Origin: Streblospio benedicti
Lineage: Eukaryota; Annelida; Polychaeta; Spionida; Spionidae
Direction: 5' to 3'
Length of the DNA: 64,000 bases
NCBI GenBank assembly: GCA_019095985.1
Contig: CM032664.1
Location: 58,210,218 to 58,274,217 of the forward strand
In this document: positions 44,924 through 55,227 of the stretch, piece after piece
Layout: the number at the start of each line of letters is the position of its first letter
How positions within the stretch are numbered: the first letter of the stretch is position 1
Program-made: the position numbers and the translations under genes
The notes under the pieces: model-generated
Told to the model about the DNA's origin: nothing
The model's input: the letters and a program-made list of their open reading frames with translations, nothing else
Database searches by the model: none

Positions 44924-47900
44924 CTGAAATGATAAACACAATACTAAACAATACAAGCAAATAGTTGGCAATAAATTATTTGTAATTATGCTAATATAAC
45001 ACTCATGTATTTTTATGGTTGTAAGTTTATCTATAAACTGCATTAGAGACATTTTCATAGTAGTAAATGTTAAAACAAAACTGGTGTGTATACCTAAATC
45101 CATAAGAATTATTATCAACAGCCATACGGCGCATACAATGATGCCAACAGCACCAATGCCTATTGCTGACGGGCGAAAATCACTTTGAGTAAATGTTGAG
45201 GAACTTCCTAAATTGGAATTAAACATAATATCTAATTGAAACATATTCCACATGTTATAATTTAATAAATTGATAGTTTACTTCTAGCAAGTTATAAAAA
45301 TCATTATTCCAGATAAAGTGAAGACAACGTGTATTTTTTGTATTCTATCTCGCATATTCTTTGCGTTGTCTATATCATTTGAAAGGAAAGCCCCTGATAG
45401 GCATTGGAAGTACTTATCTGAAATCCTAACCTGAAAGTGTGGATCTATTGCAAGCACTGCAGGCGACGTGAAGAACTGCCGTCCCCTGGCATTCGCTCCC
45501 ACCATAGAAAGGACCACGACATTCGCGAGTTCGCTGACCAATAGACTGAAAACGAAATGATTTTTTTTTCTTCAAAAATGGGCTGAGATAAAAATATATC
45601 AAATTGTAATAGGTACATCATCTTGTAACATCGCGAATCCAAATGAATTGGTCAATCATCTAACTTCAAGTCATGAAACCACTTATACGGGTAGCCTCAT
45701 ATTTTGACTTCGGCCATGCTACCAAGTAAAGGATCTAATTTTGAAATTACTCAGAATTCAGTTTAGGTTTTGTAGGTGCCACAGGAGACTTGTATCGGGT
45801 ACCATTGCGTCATTGACTTTCAACTTACTGGCAGATCCAGGTTTTCGGAGGAAGGGGTCGGTCGGTAAGGAGGGGACGGACCAACAGGAAGTGCCAATGG
45901 AGATGCCAAAAACTCCATGACTCCATGAAAACTCCATGAAAATGTTTTGGTTGGAAAAGGGGAGGGTGTTGCATCTCCCCCTGTGATAAGTCAGAATTTT
46001 TAATGAGAATAAAACATTTCTCTTCGTGATCTGCTTATGCATCTCTAGCACCTTACTGTATTCACTTTTGTGACCACCGGCGCCCCGCCGCGGCGGTCTC
46101 AATGGATACTCTATAAGTTTATTGTGTGCAAACCATTTCTATCCGATTTTTCCCATTTACACAGTCAAGGAAGAGTTGGGATCTTTTCTATAAAATTGCA
46201 TCTTCCCACACCATGAGTCATCTATCCAAATTTTTTGATAATTTGGACTAGAAAGAGATCATCATGTTGGTAACAGGAACAGACAAATCTGTAAAACTAG
46301 AATATTTCATCTTTAGATTTTGCATCTATAAATTATTTGTGACCATTTAATTTTGCGATTTTGGTCCATCTCTTCACCTGCTGACTATTCAAAAGTTTTG
46401 CATCTACCCATGAAATTGCAAATTGAATGTGTGCAAACATTTTAGTTTTAAGAAAACCTGTCTTGTATCAATATAGGTAGAACCTCTGTATTTAGACACT
46501 TGTTGGACAGATGTGGTCTCATTAAAAACAGAACAGGTTTGGATTGTAGGTTGGAATCATTTTTTTAAAAGGTTTGGTTAAAATTAAAGTAGATGTGTGG
46601 TCTATCCTTCAATGGTTTTCAAGCACTAACTGTTATAATTATCTTACAACCTAAATTTTCATACCACCTATCCTACTAATCCACTATCGCACAGTTCAAC
46701 CTTCAGAAAGAAAAATAATCAATCATCAATTCATAAAGAGACCACTCTCTACTGAGGCAACTTAGTAACTGTTATAATTATGTTGAAAGTTCCATTTGAC
46801 CATTATACCAATTCTAACAGAATAAGCCTATAATTGAACATCAGACCATGGTCTACGAGAAGAAAATCAGACTGTTGCCTTGAAACCAGGTTTTCAAATA
46901 AGAATAGATTTTAAAACTTTTAGGACTTTGACCCAAAATGGCAGGAGGTAAATAAGACGTATCATCATGCATTCATGCCATGGTTTATCCCACACACTTA
47001 CCGCCCCCACTCGCCCCACGCCAGTGTGAACGCTTCACTTGCACCTGTTGTCTGCTGCTGGGCCCACGATTCTGTGGAGACTGCAACACTGCGTGAAGTG
47101 GTCATGAGGCTTGCTGATAAGTTGGCAGATACAGCATTAGTCTGAGCTAGCCTGTAGTGTGTCGATGAGTGCGGTGGCTGCGAAGACGGAACTGGCGTAG
47201 TATTCTCAAGTGTTGTGTTGCTCTCATCAAAAGGCAAAGAACGTCATTGGTGAAGAAGCTGTGTTGTCATTGTTTAATGTAGATGTATGCATTTGTGTGA
47301 GGGTAATGGTTTCTGAACTTGGCAACTCGGTGCTGGTCTCGGCTCCAGCCGAGATACTGGTGGTTTCAGCGCCTGTCGTGACTGCAGCAGTTGGTGATGC
47401 TGTGGTAGCGTCGAGTGTAGTGCTGATTGCCTGGCTCGTAGCCTCATCCGTGGTGGGGCTGTAAGTTGTGGCGTCGTCCGCGTGGTTTGGTGTGGCGCAC
47501 GCTACGGTTGCGTACGACTCCTGGTTGCCATGACCATAAACGACAGCAGCAAAGGGTACGTTGTGTATGTGCTTCAGGACAGTCAGCTCCTCTGTGACTT
47601 CAATCCTCGCTACTGACTGTCCAGATTCATGGACTACGGTCCATGAAGCACTCAAAGGCTGGTCGTTGAATCTCAGGCCTGTCTCTTGCCCGGTTGGTAT
47701 GGCAATGTTGACGTAGTCTGTGTATGAACCGGCTGTGACTGGATTGGTGAATCTGCTGAACATATAGCTGGGTTTGTATTTGTTCAAAGGCATCAGAATG
47801 ACCAGTGATGGGTCGGTGTGGTCGTTTCCATCTTCTACGCCAAATGCTGAAGAGACACAATCAATGAAAAATAGCACAACTATTTCACAGCAAAAACAAA

Positions 47901-50900
47901 TATGAAAATATGCATCGATAACTACTAAATATTCATTTTGAGAAAAATCCTTTATACTTGCTATACACTATAAGCCAAATATTTTCTCCTTCTTGATCAA
48001 GCTAGAAGGAGAAAATATTTGGCTTATAAAAAGCAAGTATAAACGGACTTTTTCTCAAAATGAATATATAGCAGTATGCAATAACAAATCGAATGAATCT
48101 GTTCAATATAAGCATTGATAAGTTTGAAAGTTACATTTCATGAGCTGCGACACCATGATGGGAGCGGTCGCAGTGACGTGGTAGAACAGGAAGGAGTCGA
48201 TGTCCACAGTGATCGTGTCGTACTGAGCACACTCTTGACTGAGCACAACGTTTCCGTTGTGATCCAACATCAGGACAGTCGTGCTGTCAGTCGCTGAAAA
48301 AGAGCGGTTGTCTATTGTGCATTGAGTCTGAGTGTGTCCTATTTTCATTTGTATAAGCATACGTTGTCCATCAAGAACGTTTGCATTTGAATAGTTCTTT
48401 AGAAACATTCGTTGATGGTGTTGGTACATTTAACATGCGAAAATGTTTCACAAACATAACCATTATCCTGAAAATCAATCTACACATTGATGCATTTCTC
48501 TAAACCATATAATAAGAATTGTAAACCATCGTAATACAAATGACGTCAACCATTGTTGGACCTTTTTCCCCCCAAAATGATGTTTTCGTCATCTTTGCAG
48601 CAATCCCCCCCACCCCTCCAGGTAAGTGACGTCATCTTTGCTTTTACAAATGTATTTAAGACCTAAAGCAAACATGGCAATGTGATTTCAACTAGTATAT
48701 ATCAAACAACTCACTTAAACAGTGTCAGAAAGTAAGTTCAAACACTGTTAAATAACTAAAACATTTTTTCAAAAGGTGACATCACCCAAGTGTTAGCCCC
48801 CACCCCCTGTCAACTTTATCTACCCACCACCCCACCACCACCTTTGGGTGACGTCATTTGTGAACGATCCCTTGCTATTCGTGCTGATGATGTAATCATA
48901 ATGTACTCAATGAGACCTGTTATTCTCAGGATGTCACCGGCTTGTCTGCCCGCAAATGGTACCACGACATACGCCGTCCCCAGCTCAGACAGGGGCGGGA
49001 GAGATTCCACCAGGTGGTCTGAAAGAGCAGAGTAATGGATGTCAAACACATACTGTTTTATTTGATTTATTTCGTTTATCAAAGACAAAGTAAATAAAAT
49101 ATTACAGATATGTAAAAACCATAAATAGAAGTAACATTGAATAGCGATATACAAATATAATAAATAAAACATGTCACAAACAAGGAGCACTAAAAAGATA
49201 TCCATTTAACATGGATGGAGAGTCTTATTTCCATAGTGGACCTCGGTGAAACACGGAAAAAAACTGACTAGGAATGATGATTCCATAGAACATAATAATT
49301 ACATTAATACTGATTAACATTTTAACAACAATATTCTTATTACTCCTTTTTTTAAAATGGCCCATATAATATTTTTTACATTTTGATTTAAAAGATGCAA
49401 AACATTCTGACTTTCGTATTGGGTGTTTGCATTATATTCATGTGGAAATGGAATAAACCTACCTGGAAACATCAATGTTTCCACGGATGACCACATTGCG
49501 CCACTGCTGACGTACGCGGGCTGAGAAGTCTCCACCAGCGTGCCCGTGAAGTCTCCATCAGACCACGTGGACTTCAGCTGACATGGTGCACAAGTCAAGC
49601 AGAGTTAGCATCATGCCAAGTCAAAAATTGTGTATTACAATGACATACGGCATATACAAGTAGATGGGGGGGGGGCAGGTTGTAAGATTAAAACGATAAG
49701 GTTATTAATTGTTTGTGGTAAGAAATGTACGGATAGCTAGTTTTGACGTGTCACTGAAATTTTATTGTCAGTATTTTCAGTTTTGTGGCGTGGCTTGAGG
49801 TTGAATGAGTGTGATATTTTGTTTTTCTCATTTTCCCCTTTTTCTGTGCAAACTTTTTATAAGATTGATTTCATTATGTAGGCCTAATTCATGCAGACTG
49901 CACACAGCGTGTGCTTCTGTGGCCGAGTGGTTAGGGAGTTGGTCTCATAACCAGAAGGTAGTGGGTTCAAATCCCGGTCTGGTAGTGGGCGTTGAGCAAA
50001 CTCATCCCAAACCGTTGCAAACTGCTCCGTGGCACCTACACGTTAATTAGGTACAGGTCAGGCGAGTGAATAGCATCTATGCGACACAACAGCAAATGCT
50101 GTGTGCAAGCAAATGCTGTTTGCTCCCCAGAAGTTGAAATAGAGATAGCTAGTGTAAAAATGATGTCAATGACCTGGTGTGAATGCAAAGTCGTCTGAAC
50201 CTGCGTTGCGGAGACAAAGGCCTTAAACCAGTACATTCACATTTACAGTCCCTGTTGAAAATTTCCACATACACTGTCCCTACTGATGAATGACCTTGAC
50301 ATTTACGCACCGGCAGTGCAGTTTCTGGGAATGAGTTGCCTGTTATTGGAGTTGTATTACAGAACACGTGTGAAGAATAAGAATGTATTCTCTGAATACG
50401 CAAACAATTATTTGCTTTACTAATTGGATGTTGATCTATTTCAATTACTGCTCATGCATAAAGGATCTCTATGTATATTTTGTTTTATATAAACATCTGG
50501 TGGCAGTGCCTCAGTGTGGTTGTTTGCACAGAATAATGATTCTTGTTTTGTAACAGGTGCTCTCTTCATGGAGTCAATAGTCTAACTGTTCCAATGATAT
50601 TGAATAGGCACAGGTCAAGTTATTTTCTTGGGCTTTCTTTAATAGTGCAATAGCATTGTACCGTTGCAATACTGTAAAACTAAAAATGTTTGCGCATGAT
50701 TTAATTTGCGATTTCTTTAAAAAAGTCAGTCAACATTAATAGCCTATGTAAAGTAGGTCCATGATGGACCAAAAAATCGCAAAATCAAATAGTCACAAAG
50801 TAATTTATAGATGAAAATCGCAAAATTTAATAGCCACGAAATATTCTAGTTTTACAGTACATCCTACTGAAGTAAGATTAGATTCAAATTTGAAGAAATA

Positions 50901-53900
50901 GATTTCGCCAGTTAAATTGCACCACCATGGCCGGGATTGATTACTCCCACCCCGACTTGAAGGGTTTGTTACTATAATGTTAGTACTAATAGAAGACATG
51001 CCGTACATAGGCAGATCCAGGGGGTGCAGGGGGCGTGCGCCCCCCCCCCATTTTCCCATCAAAATGCTTCATTTTTATGTTTTTTTTACATGTCCGCCAT
51101 CGATCGCACGTATGAAACCCATTAAATCCCTTATATGCGGCCCCCTTTTTTCAAAAACATAGATCTGCCATTGCCGTACCTCCGCAGTCTGGTGCCTCAT
51201 GAGGGTGAATGAGATGACGGAGCCCGGCGCGTTTGTCTGCCCATCAAACTCCACAGCCGCACCCCTCACCGTGACCGTGACGTCCGTGTGATCCTCAGCG
51301 GCAGCGATGCCCAGCAAATAGGGACCCTGCAACACAGAGAAGTGGTGTGTTAGCATACACCACACACGCGCGCACGCACGCACACACGTGCACTCACGCA
51401 CCGGTGGACACACACACGGACACACACCCATACACACGCAAATGCACACATAGGCACGCACATACACACATACGCACACACATAAACACACACACACACG
51501 TACACACACACACAGAAAACACTTTAACGCTGTTTTGATGCTTGATGCACCTGGATCCATTGCCCACAAACGACGTTCGTTTTGTGTTCAATTGAGCGCC
51601 ATTCCACACCCAGACATATCATCTGGTAGCCTGACTCCCTTGTTCAAGGAAACATACATGAATGTTACCGTTGAACGACTCAGCAACACGAATTTAACGT
51701 ACACTGTACATTGTGGAATGTAGTTCCTGCTTATCACAGAGACGGATCTACAGTTTTCATTTCAATTATCTTTAGGAAGAACAAACATGCAACAAACTTT
51801 TTATGGCCCAGAGATGTACTTGAATCCTGTTCAATGAATAGATCTTCGATAATCTTTCCCTTAACCTAGTACTAAGGGAAAGATCATTAATAACGATACG
51901 TGGGGGTCGTCCATTTTTTGCGACTCGAATAAAAAGTTCACTGACCCCCCCCATCAACATTTTAAAACGTTGAGTGACCCCCCCCACACACACACACACT
52001 CGCTAAAGCAAAAGTCCTCTACATAATCATTGCATTTTTGGACAATTGCTAAAAGAAAATATTTGAAAAATATACTGTAGTGTGATAAAAAAAAAAGCTC
52101 AGCGACTGACCCCCCCCCCCAAAAAAAGGGGGGGGGGATCAGAAAAGTTGGACGACCCCCCCCCCTTTTGGACGACCCCCCACCCCCGGTATCATTATTT
52201 ATGATCGTTCCCTAACTTACCTGATAACTGGAAGTATCGGCATATCTGTAGGTGACCGCCAAGAAGGCGGTTCCCAGGCGGTCCACGGGGGGCACATGCG
52301 CGCTGTCCGTGGTCAAATGGCCAAAGTTTGTGTACTGGAGGCAAATGTCCGCAGAGGAGGACACCCGAATTCCTACAACACCATTAACCAACATTTAATA
52401 TATTGATTTAAACTTTGTATTTATATTCTTTTTTAAGTTGTTGTAACGCTGGTCTGGACAATCAATGTCATCACATTTATCTAATATTAGGATTATAATC
52501 ACTGGTGCACCCTATATATCATCCTGCTTTAGCAGGGGTACACTCAAATCATATCAGATTCTGTTCATTTGCTCTAAGGATTAGAATGCCTGTATATAGA
52601 AACCAGAGTAAAGGTCATTCTGCAATAGGCAACTACTGTGTATACTTTAAGCCACTTTCACAATTGATCGCAGATAAATGCGACCAAAATGTCGTACGAT
52701 CTAGTGTGTTCAAGAGGTGGTCGCAGAAATGATCGCAAGGAACATGCTTTTACGAGCATTTATCAAGCCCGTCGGCACTGTCCCAAAATTCAGGTGCACG
52801 AAGTTTGCGTCGTACAGCAGACGTACAAGGACGTAAGATGGTTGAGCAGCGTCCCCATGATGCTGCAACATCAGTGACCGTAAAACGTTGTAATGTTTTA
52901 AAAATCAATAGATTAGATACAGCGTTGTACAACATCCGTGCGATGTAATGTTTTAAAAAACATGATTCGAAGTCCACGGGCTAAAATTGAATGCAACAGA
53001 AGAGTTCGAAATTCACTTGCGATTTAAATTCCCGTGCAACGTAGACAAACGTGGCCATTAACTGTGCACCAACGCAGGGCTTCAAACTGCCACTATTTTG
53101 TCAGCACCTATATACGAACCCGCGTTTGCGATCCCAGCAGATATGACGGCGCCCGCGCTCACAGATCTCACCGCCATGGGATCCACCACCACAGTGACGT
53201 CTGACACCGACGGCTCCAGGGGACTGCTCACCTAGAAACACCACAAGGCATCATACAGCCGGCGCTCACAACACGGTACGCAAATGTGCGTTGTTTGTGG
53301 TTTGTATTATCATGTTTCGAATAAGGTTGCTATGTACGGATATTTTGGTTTGTCCATGCGACTTGCCAATCACACAGCACAACATAACTAATACATGCAA
53401 TACACTATTCCACTGCTATAGGAACCAATAAGCTTAACTATATGATTGGTGTTTTTCTCTTGAGGGGTGGGGGGCTGGGGGTGCCTCAAAAATGGGTTGG
53501 GGTGTGCCATTTCGGAAAAAAAGTGACCCATGTCTATACCTTGATAATGAAAAAGTAATCCATGTGAATACTTATTAAATAATGAAACTACATACTGTTA
53601 ACATTTTATCAACAAAACATTAAAACAAATCACATTTGTATATCAGTATCAAACAAAATGAAACTCACACTAACAATATCTATACATTTAATTTCAAACC
53701 CATTGCTACACCAAAAATCACAGAATTTAGACCCATAACTATACCCAAATTCATCAAATTTAAACCCATAGCTATACTAAAATCAGAAAATTTAGACCCA
53801 TCACTATACATGAGATGTCTAAAAAGGTGACTCATAGAAAGACACTGTCACTATTCCACATATGTCATAGTAAGAGCCCCCTATATCATTGGTGTTTTCT

Positions 53901-54065
53901 ACTGTGAACGTTTTAAAATATTCAAGGTTGAATTACCGTTACTGTCGCAATATTTGGCCGGGATTTTGAATGAAAATAACTCCAATTGGATCATAGCCCC
54001 CAAGATGCCATTCTCTATTATTCCAAAGACAAACGTCATTTCCGCTGCTACTCTGCTTGTATAAT
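44868..54065 (-). CDS. Multi-exon gene: IgGFc-binding domain, mucin-like linker, TSP1, transmembrane segment
   Basis: Eleven exons are proposed: 53937-54065 (uncertain join), 53120-53231, 52221-52372, 51180-51326, 49463-49577, 48917-49018, 48135-48293, 47002-47846, 45431-45545, 45094-45207, 44868-44923. Apart from the first junction and the region after 47002, neighbouring exons agree in phase. They give about 640 residues. The first two thirds match the IgGFc-binding protein N-terminal domain (vertebrate FCGBP, a mucus protein) in order, with DHLVESLPPLSELGTAYVVV and DGQTNAPGSVISFTL blocks. A Ser/Thr-rich linker, the C-terminal half of a TSP1 repeat, one membrane span and a tail of about 18 residues follow. 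The predicted product is a type I cell-surface protein. The mucin exon carries one frame break, and the TSP1 start exons seen in the plus-strand locus are missing or reduced, so this copy may be damaged. Start codon and signal peptide were not found. Confidence 0.8.
45094..45207 (-). CDS. Transmembrane exon
   Basis: CCAATTTAG acceptor, TTAG|GTATAC donor, joined in phase to the TSP1 exon. After a short Ser/Thr linker and QSDFRP comes IGIGAVGIIVCAVWLLIII, a single hydrophobic span long enough to cross a membrane. It places the IgGFc-binding and TSP1 parts outside the cell. Confidence 0.85.
45431..45545 (-). CDS. Exon: C-terminal half of a TSP1 repeat
   Basis: CGTTTTCAG acceptor, TCAG|GTTAGG donor. 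Encodes SIGQRTRECRGPFYGGSECQ, then GTAVLHVACSACNRSTLS, with the GxRxRxC...GGxxCxG...C..C spacing of TSP1 repeats. It starts in phase 0 and ends in phase 1. Confidence 0.82.
45830..46060. mobile_element. Partial element related to the CATAGGCAGATCC MITEs
   Basis: GGCAGATCCAGGTTTTCGG opens one end, with G-rich sequence and AACTCCATGAAAATG inside, as in the family. The opposite terminus is lost. It lies in the intron shared with the plus-strand locus. Confidence 0.5.
46070..46110 (-). pseudogene. Remnant of the TSP1 exon equivalent to 38955-39067
   Basis: Read on the minus strand, ACCGCCGCGGCGGGGCGCCG matches the first bases of the plus-strand exon, but the remainder of the exon and its donor are deleted. 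The flanking introns align with those at 38792-38930 and 39220-39320. Confidence 0.6.
46290..46560. mobile_element. Diverged pair of MITEs matching 38690-38930 in reverse
   Basis: GTAAAACTAGAATATTTCAT through GTGTGCAAACATTTTAG matches the CTGTAAAACTAG MITE, and GGTAGAACCTCTGTATTTAG next to it matches the pogo-like right end. The same order stands before the plus-strand TSP1 exon, so both insertions predate the split of the two loci. Confidence 0.65.
47002..47846 (-). CDS. Large exon: end of IgGFc-binding domain and Ser/Thr-rich mucin-like linker
   Basis: GTCTCTTCAG acceptor, CG|GTAAGT donor. The first part (DPSLVILMPLNKYKPSYMFS, then GSYTDYVNIAIPTGQETGLR, then PFAAVVYGHGNQESYATVAC) completes the domain up to the YGFG..ESYGY motif. 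The rest is rich in Thr and Ser (for example STTLDATTASPTAAVTTGAE), as expected for an O-glycosylated stalk, and ends FTLAWGEWGR, the start of a TSP1 repeat. The frame breaks once near 47230 without splice sites to explain it: a one-base error in the assembly or a real lesion. Confidence 0.88.
47929..48067. mobile_element. Palindromic MITE in the intron before the mucin exon
   Basis: TATTCATTTTGAGAAAAA and TTTTTCTCAAAATGAATA are the ends. The centre is a near-perfect hairpin, ATAAGCCAAATATTTTCTCC and its complement around TTGATCAAG. A worn copy is legible at about 40905-41015 in the corrupted plus-strand locus, so the insertion is shared by both loci. Confidence 0.8.
48135..48293 (-). CDS. 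IgGFc-binding domain exon
   Basis: CTTTTTCAG acceptor, T|GTAACT donor. Encodes ATDSTTVLMLDHNGNVVLSQ, then SFLFYHVTATAPIMVSQLMK, equivalent to the ATxDNTTV...ASKPVLVVQ block. Confidence 0.88.
48530..48872. mobile_element. Intronic MITE with TGACGTCA-containing ends
   Basis: The right end GGTGACGTCATTTGTGAACG, then ATCCC, has a worn inverted counterpart, ACAAATGACGTCAACC, on the left. It is related to the repeats at 34046 and 43709. It ends 44 bp from the donor of exon 48917-49018. Confidence 0.6.
48917..49018 (-). CDS. IgGFc-binding domain exon
   Basis: CTCTTTCAG acceptor, ACAG|GTCTCA donor. Encodes DHLVESLPPLSELGTAYVVV, then PFAGRQAGDILRIT, the most conserved block of the domain (DHLVEQLPPVxxWGxxFVV). 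Confidence 0.92.
49463..49577 (-). CDS. IgGFc-binding domain exon
   Basis: CATGTCAG acceptor, CCAG|GTAGGT donor. Encodes SDGDFTGTLVETSQPAYVSS, then GAMWSSVETLMFP. The family equivalent is DLTGTxVxSxKPVAVFSG. Confidence 0.85.
49913..50224 (+). mobile_element. SINE family A, well-preserved copy
   Basis: TGTGGCCGAGTGGTTAGGG and GGTTCAAATCCCGG are near-canonical A- and B-boxes. The body GTTGAGCAAACTCATCCC, CTGCTCCGTGGCACCTACAC and AATGACCTGGTGTGAATGC follows. The tRNA-like head resembles Leu/Ser-type tRNAs. It lies in an intron, antisense to the gene. Confidence 0.82.
50672..50857. mobile_element. MITE with CTGTAAAACTA ends and TA duplication
   Basis: TA|CTGTAAAACTAAAAATGTTT at the left and ATATTCTAGTTTTACAG|TA at the right. 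It has an extra 40-50 bp in the middle relative to 38792-38930. Confidence 0.82.
51006..51173 (+). mobile_element. MITE of the CATAGGCAGATCC family inserted at a splice donor
   Basis: Ends CATAGGCAGATCCAGG and ATAGATCTGCCATTG, flanked by CCGTA at 51001-51005 and 51174-51178. The right CCGTA, read on the minus strand, is TACGG, bases +2 to +6 of the GTACGG donor of exon 51180-51326. The duplication therefore kept the donor intact. Confidence 0.9.
51180..51326 (-). CDS. IgGFc-binding domain exon
   Basis: TGTTGCAG acceptor, GAG|GTACGG donor, phase 0 at both ends. Encodes GIAAAEDHTDVTVTVRGAAV, then EFDGQTNAPGSVISFTLMRH, a close match to the family block TEDxTTVTI...FNGQTYAPGDxIxxTLNRxQ. A MITE abuts the donor. 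Confidence 0.9.
51355..51520. repeat. CA-rich microsatellite
   Basis: Long run of CACACA with scattered CG, TA and GCA variants, in the intron next to exon 51180-51326. Confidence 0.95.
51876..52212. mobile_element. Harbinger-type MITE with TAA duplication at a splice donor
   Basis: GGGAAAGATCATTAATAACG and TATCATTATTTATGATCGTT, then CCC, are inverted ends. TAA flanks both sides (51873-51875 and 52213-52215). The right TAA overlaps base +6 of the GTAAGT donor of exon 52221-52372. The interior has long C and G tracts. Confidence 0.85.
52221..52372 (-). CDS. IgGFc-binding domain exon
   Basis: GTTGTAG acceptor, CAG|GTAAGT donor. Encodes GIRVSSSADICLQYTNFGHL, then DSAHVPPVDRLGTAFLAVTY, matching the family motif G(V/I)RVTS...PVDxLGTxYxVVTY. 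The donor is directly followed by a Harbinger-type MITE. Confidence 0.88.
53120..53231 (-). CDS. IgGFc-binding domain exon
   Basis: TTTCTAG acceptor and GCGG|GTTCGT donor. It encodes VSSPLEPSVSDVTVVVDPMA, then VRSVSAGAVISAGIANA, the beta-strand pattern that follows the domain start. Ends in phase 1. Confidence 0.8.
53699..53812 (+). repeat. Short tandem repeat, about 40-bp unit
   Basis: AGACCCATAACTATACC, AAACCCATAGCTATACTAAA and AGACCCATCACTATACA mark three units preceded by a worn one (AACCCATTGCTACACC). Confidence 0.75.
53937..54065 (-). CDS. Probable first recognised exon of the IgGFc-binding domain
   Basis: Acceptor GCTATTTCAG and donor CG|GTAATT frame YTSRVAAEMTFVFGIIENGI, then LGAMIQLELF, which fits the usual opening GTEFVFxFMEN...LELF of the domain. 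However, its end phase with this donor does not match the next exon. An alternative donor (GGA|GTTATT) with an internal acceptor in the next exon would restore the phase. The exon call is good, the junction is open. Confidence 0.6.
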
Positions 54066-54804
54066 CTGAAATAGCACTTTCCATTATTGAAATAAACTGT
54101 CACAGTCCTATGCAATCACAATTTAAAAATTTTCACCAATATTCCATACCATTTTCATGCACAATACAGTGTTGTAATCAAAACTAGTATACATACCACA
54201 GGCCCTCCCATGATGCTGGGGCCCATGAATGGTAACATACTAACGTAATTATGGCATTTGGAAACTAGCACCCAATTTTTGGTGGGTTTGCGTTTTTGGA
54301 AAGTGGCTTACCTAGACGCTAATAGCGCTATAAGTGGCTTACCTTCGGAGAAAAACAAAATCACACACAGCACAACTATCAATTCACGCTGTCAAAATAC
54401 ACTGCGTGCAAAACCCTGTTCAAAAGTAAAACAATGATAAAAAATCTTAACATAATTATAAATTCTTAGGTAGGCTAACTTCAACCGCACTCACTGTTGC
54501 AGAAAGCCTACCCCACATGAAAAACGTATGGGTGATCACTAATCATTTTCTTCTATTTAAGCGGACAACCTAAATACCTGCGCGAACCATCAAAAGGTCC
54601 GTGCTGATTTCCGGGGTAAGGCAATGACCCTAGTTGACTCTAAATGTTTAAATCATTTTCAAGCAAAATTTATTGTATTCCATGCGTGGAAAGTACCTCA
54701 TTTTTGCACAGAATCTGTTATCGGATGATGTTAATGAAAATTGATGAAGTTATAGGCAAACGGGGTGTTGGACTTGTTCGACAGACATGCGAGCATTAGA
54801 GCAT
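54066..54804. other. Upstream of the IgGFc-binding gene, no exon assigned
   Basis: The signal-peptide exon should lie at or beyond this region on the minus strand. I found no convincing ATG with a hydrophobic leader and donor. Confidence 0.4.
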
Positions 54805-55214
54805 TAGAGACCATTCAGTATTCACAGGGTGGGGTAAAAAAGGATTTTTCCAAAAATGCTGTAAAAAATCAATAGCCCCCTTCAAATCTTTGTTAAAAAG
54901 TCTAGACCCCACCCTCACTTTCACGTGATAAAATTGATGACCCCCACTAACAGTTATTGCAACCATTGTCAGTCAACCATTATCCTATTTGATGGGTATC
55001 CATTATGTAAAAACAGTAAATTTGAGTACAGAATCTTTAAAAAATAGGGGGTAAAGGGTAAATTATCTGTGAAAAAATTGATTGCCCCCCACCCCCCCCC
55101 AAAGTGTGTGAAAAATTGATAGCCCCCGCCCCACCCCTCCAAACATTCTGAAAAAGTTCATTGCCTGCCCTTAAATCCACCTACCCCACCCTGTCATAAA
55201 TACTAAATGGTCCT
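54805..55214. mobile_element. Harbinger-type MITE (family of 14015-14384)
   Basis: GAGACCATTCAGTATTCACA, then GGGTGGGGTA, and the mirror TACCCCACCCTGTCATAAAT, then ACTAAATGGTCC, are flanked by TTA. It is more diverged than the 14015 copy. Confidence 0.8.
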
Positions 55215-55227
55215 TTATTATTCTGAT

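Noticed and set aside
49913-49990. Possible tRNA-Leu/Ser gene
   Set aside because: The tRNA-like head continues into a body shared with three other loci, which identifies a tRNA-derived SINE.
51075-51609. Cysteine/valine-rich and His/Thr-rich frames over 51347-51609
   Set aside because: They are translations of the CA microsatellite, not protein-coding. Only 51180-51326 on the minus strand is supported as an exon.
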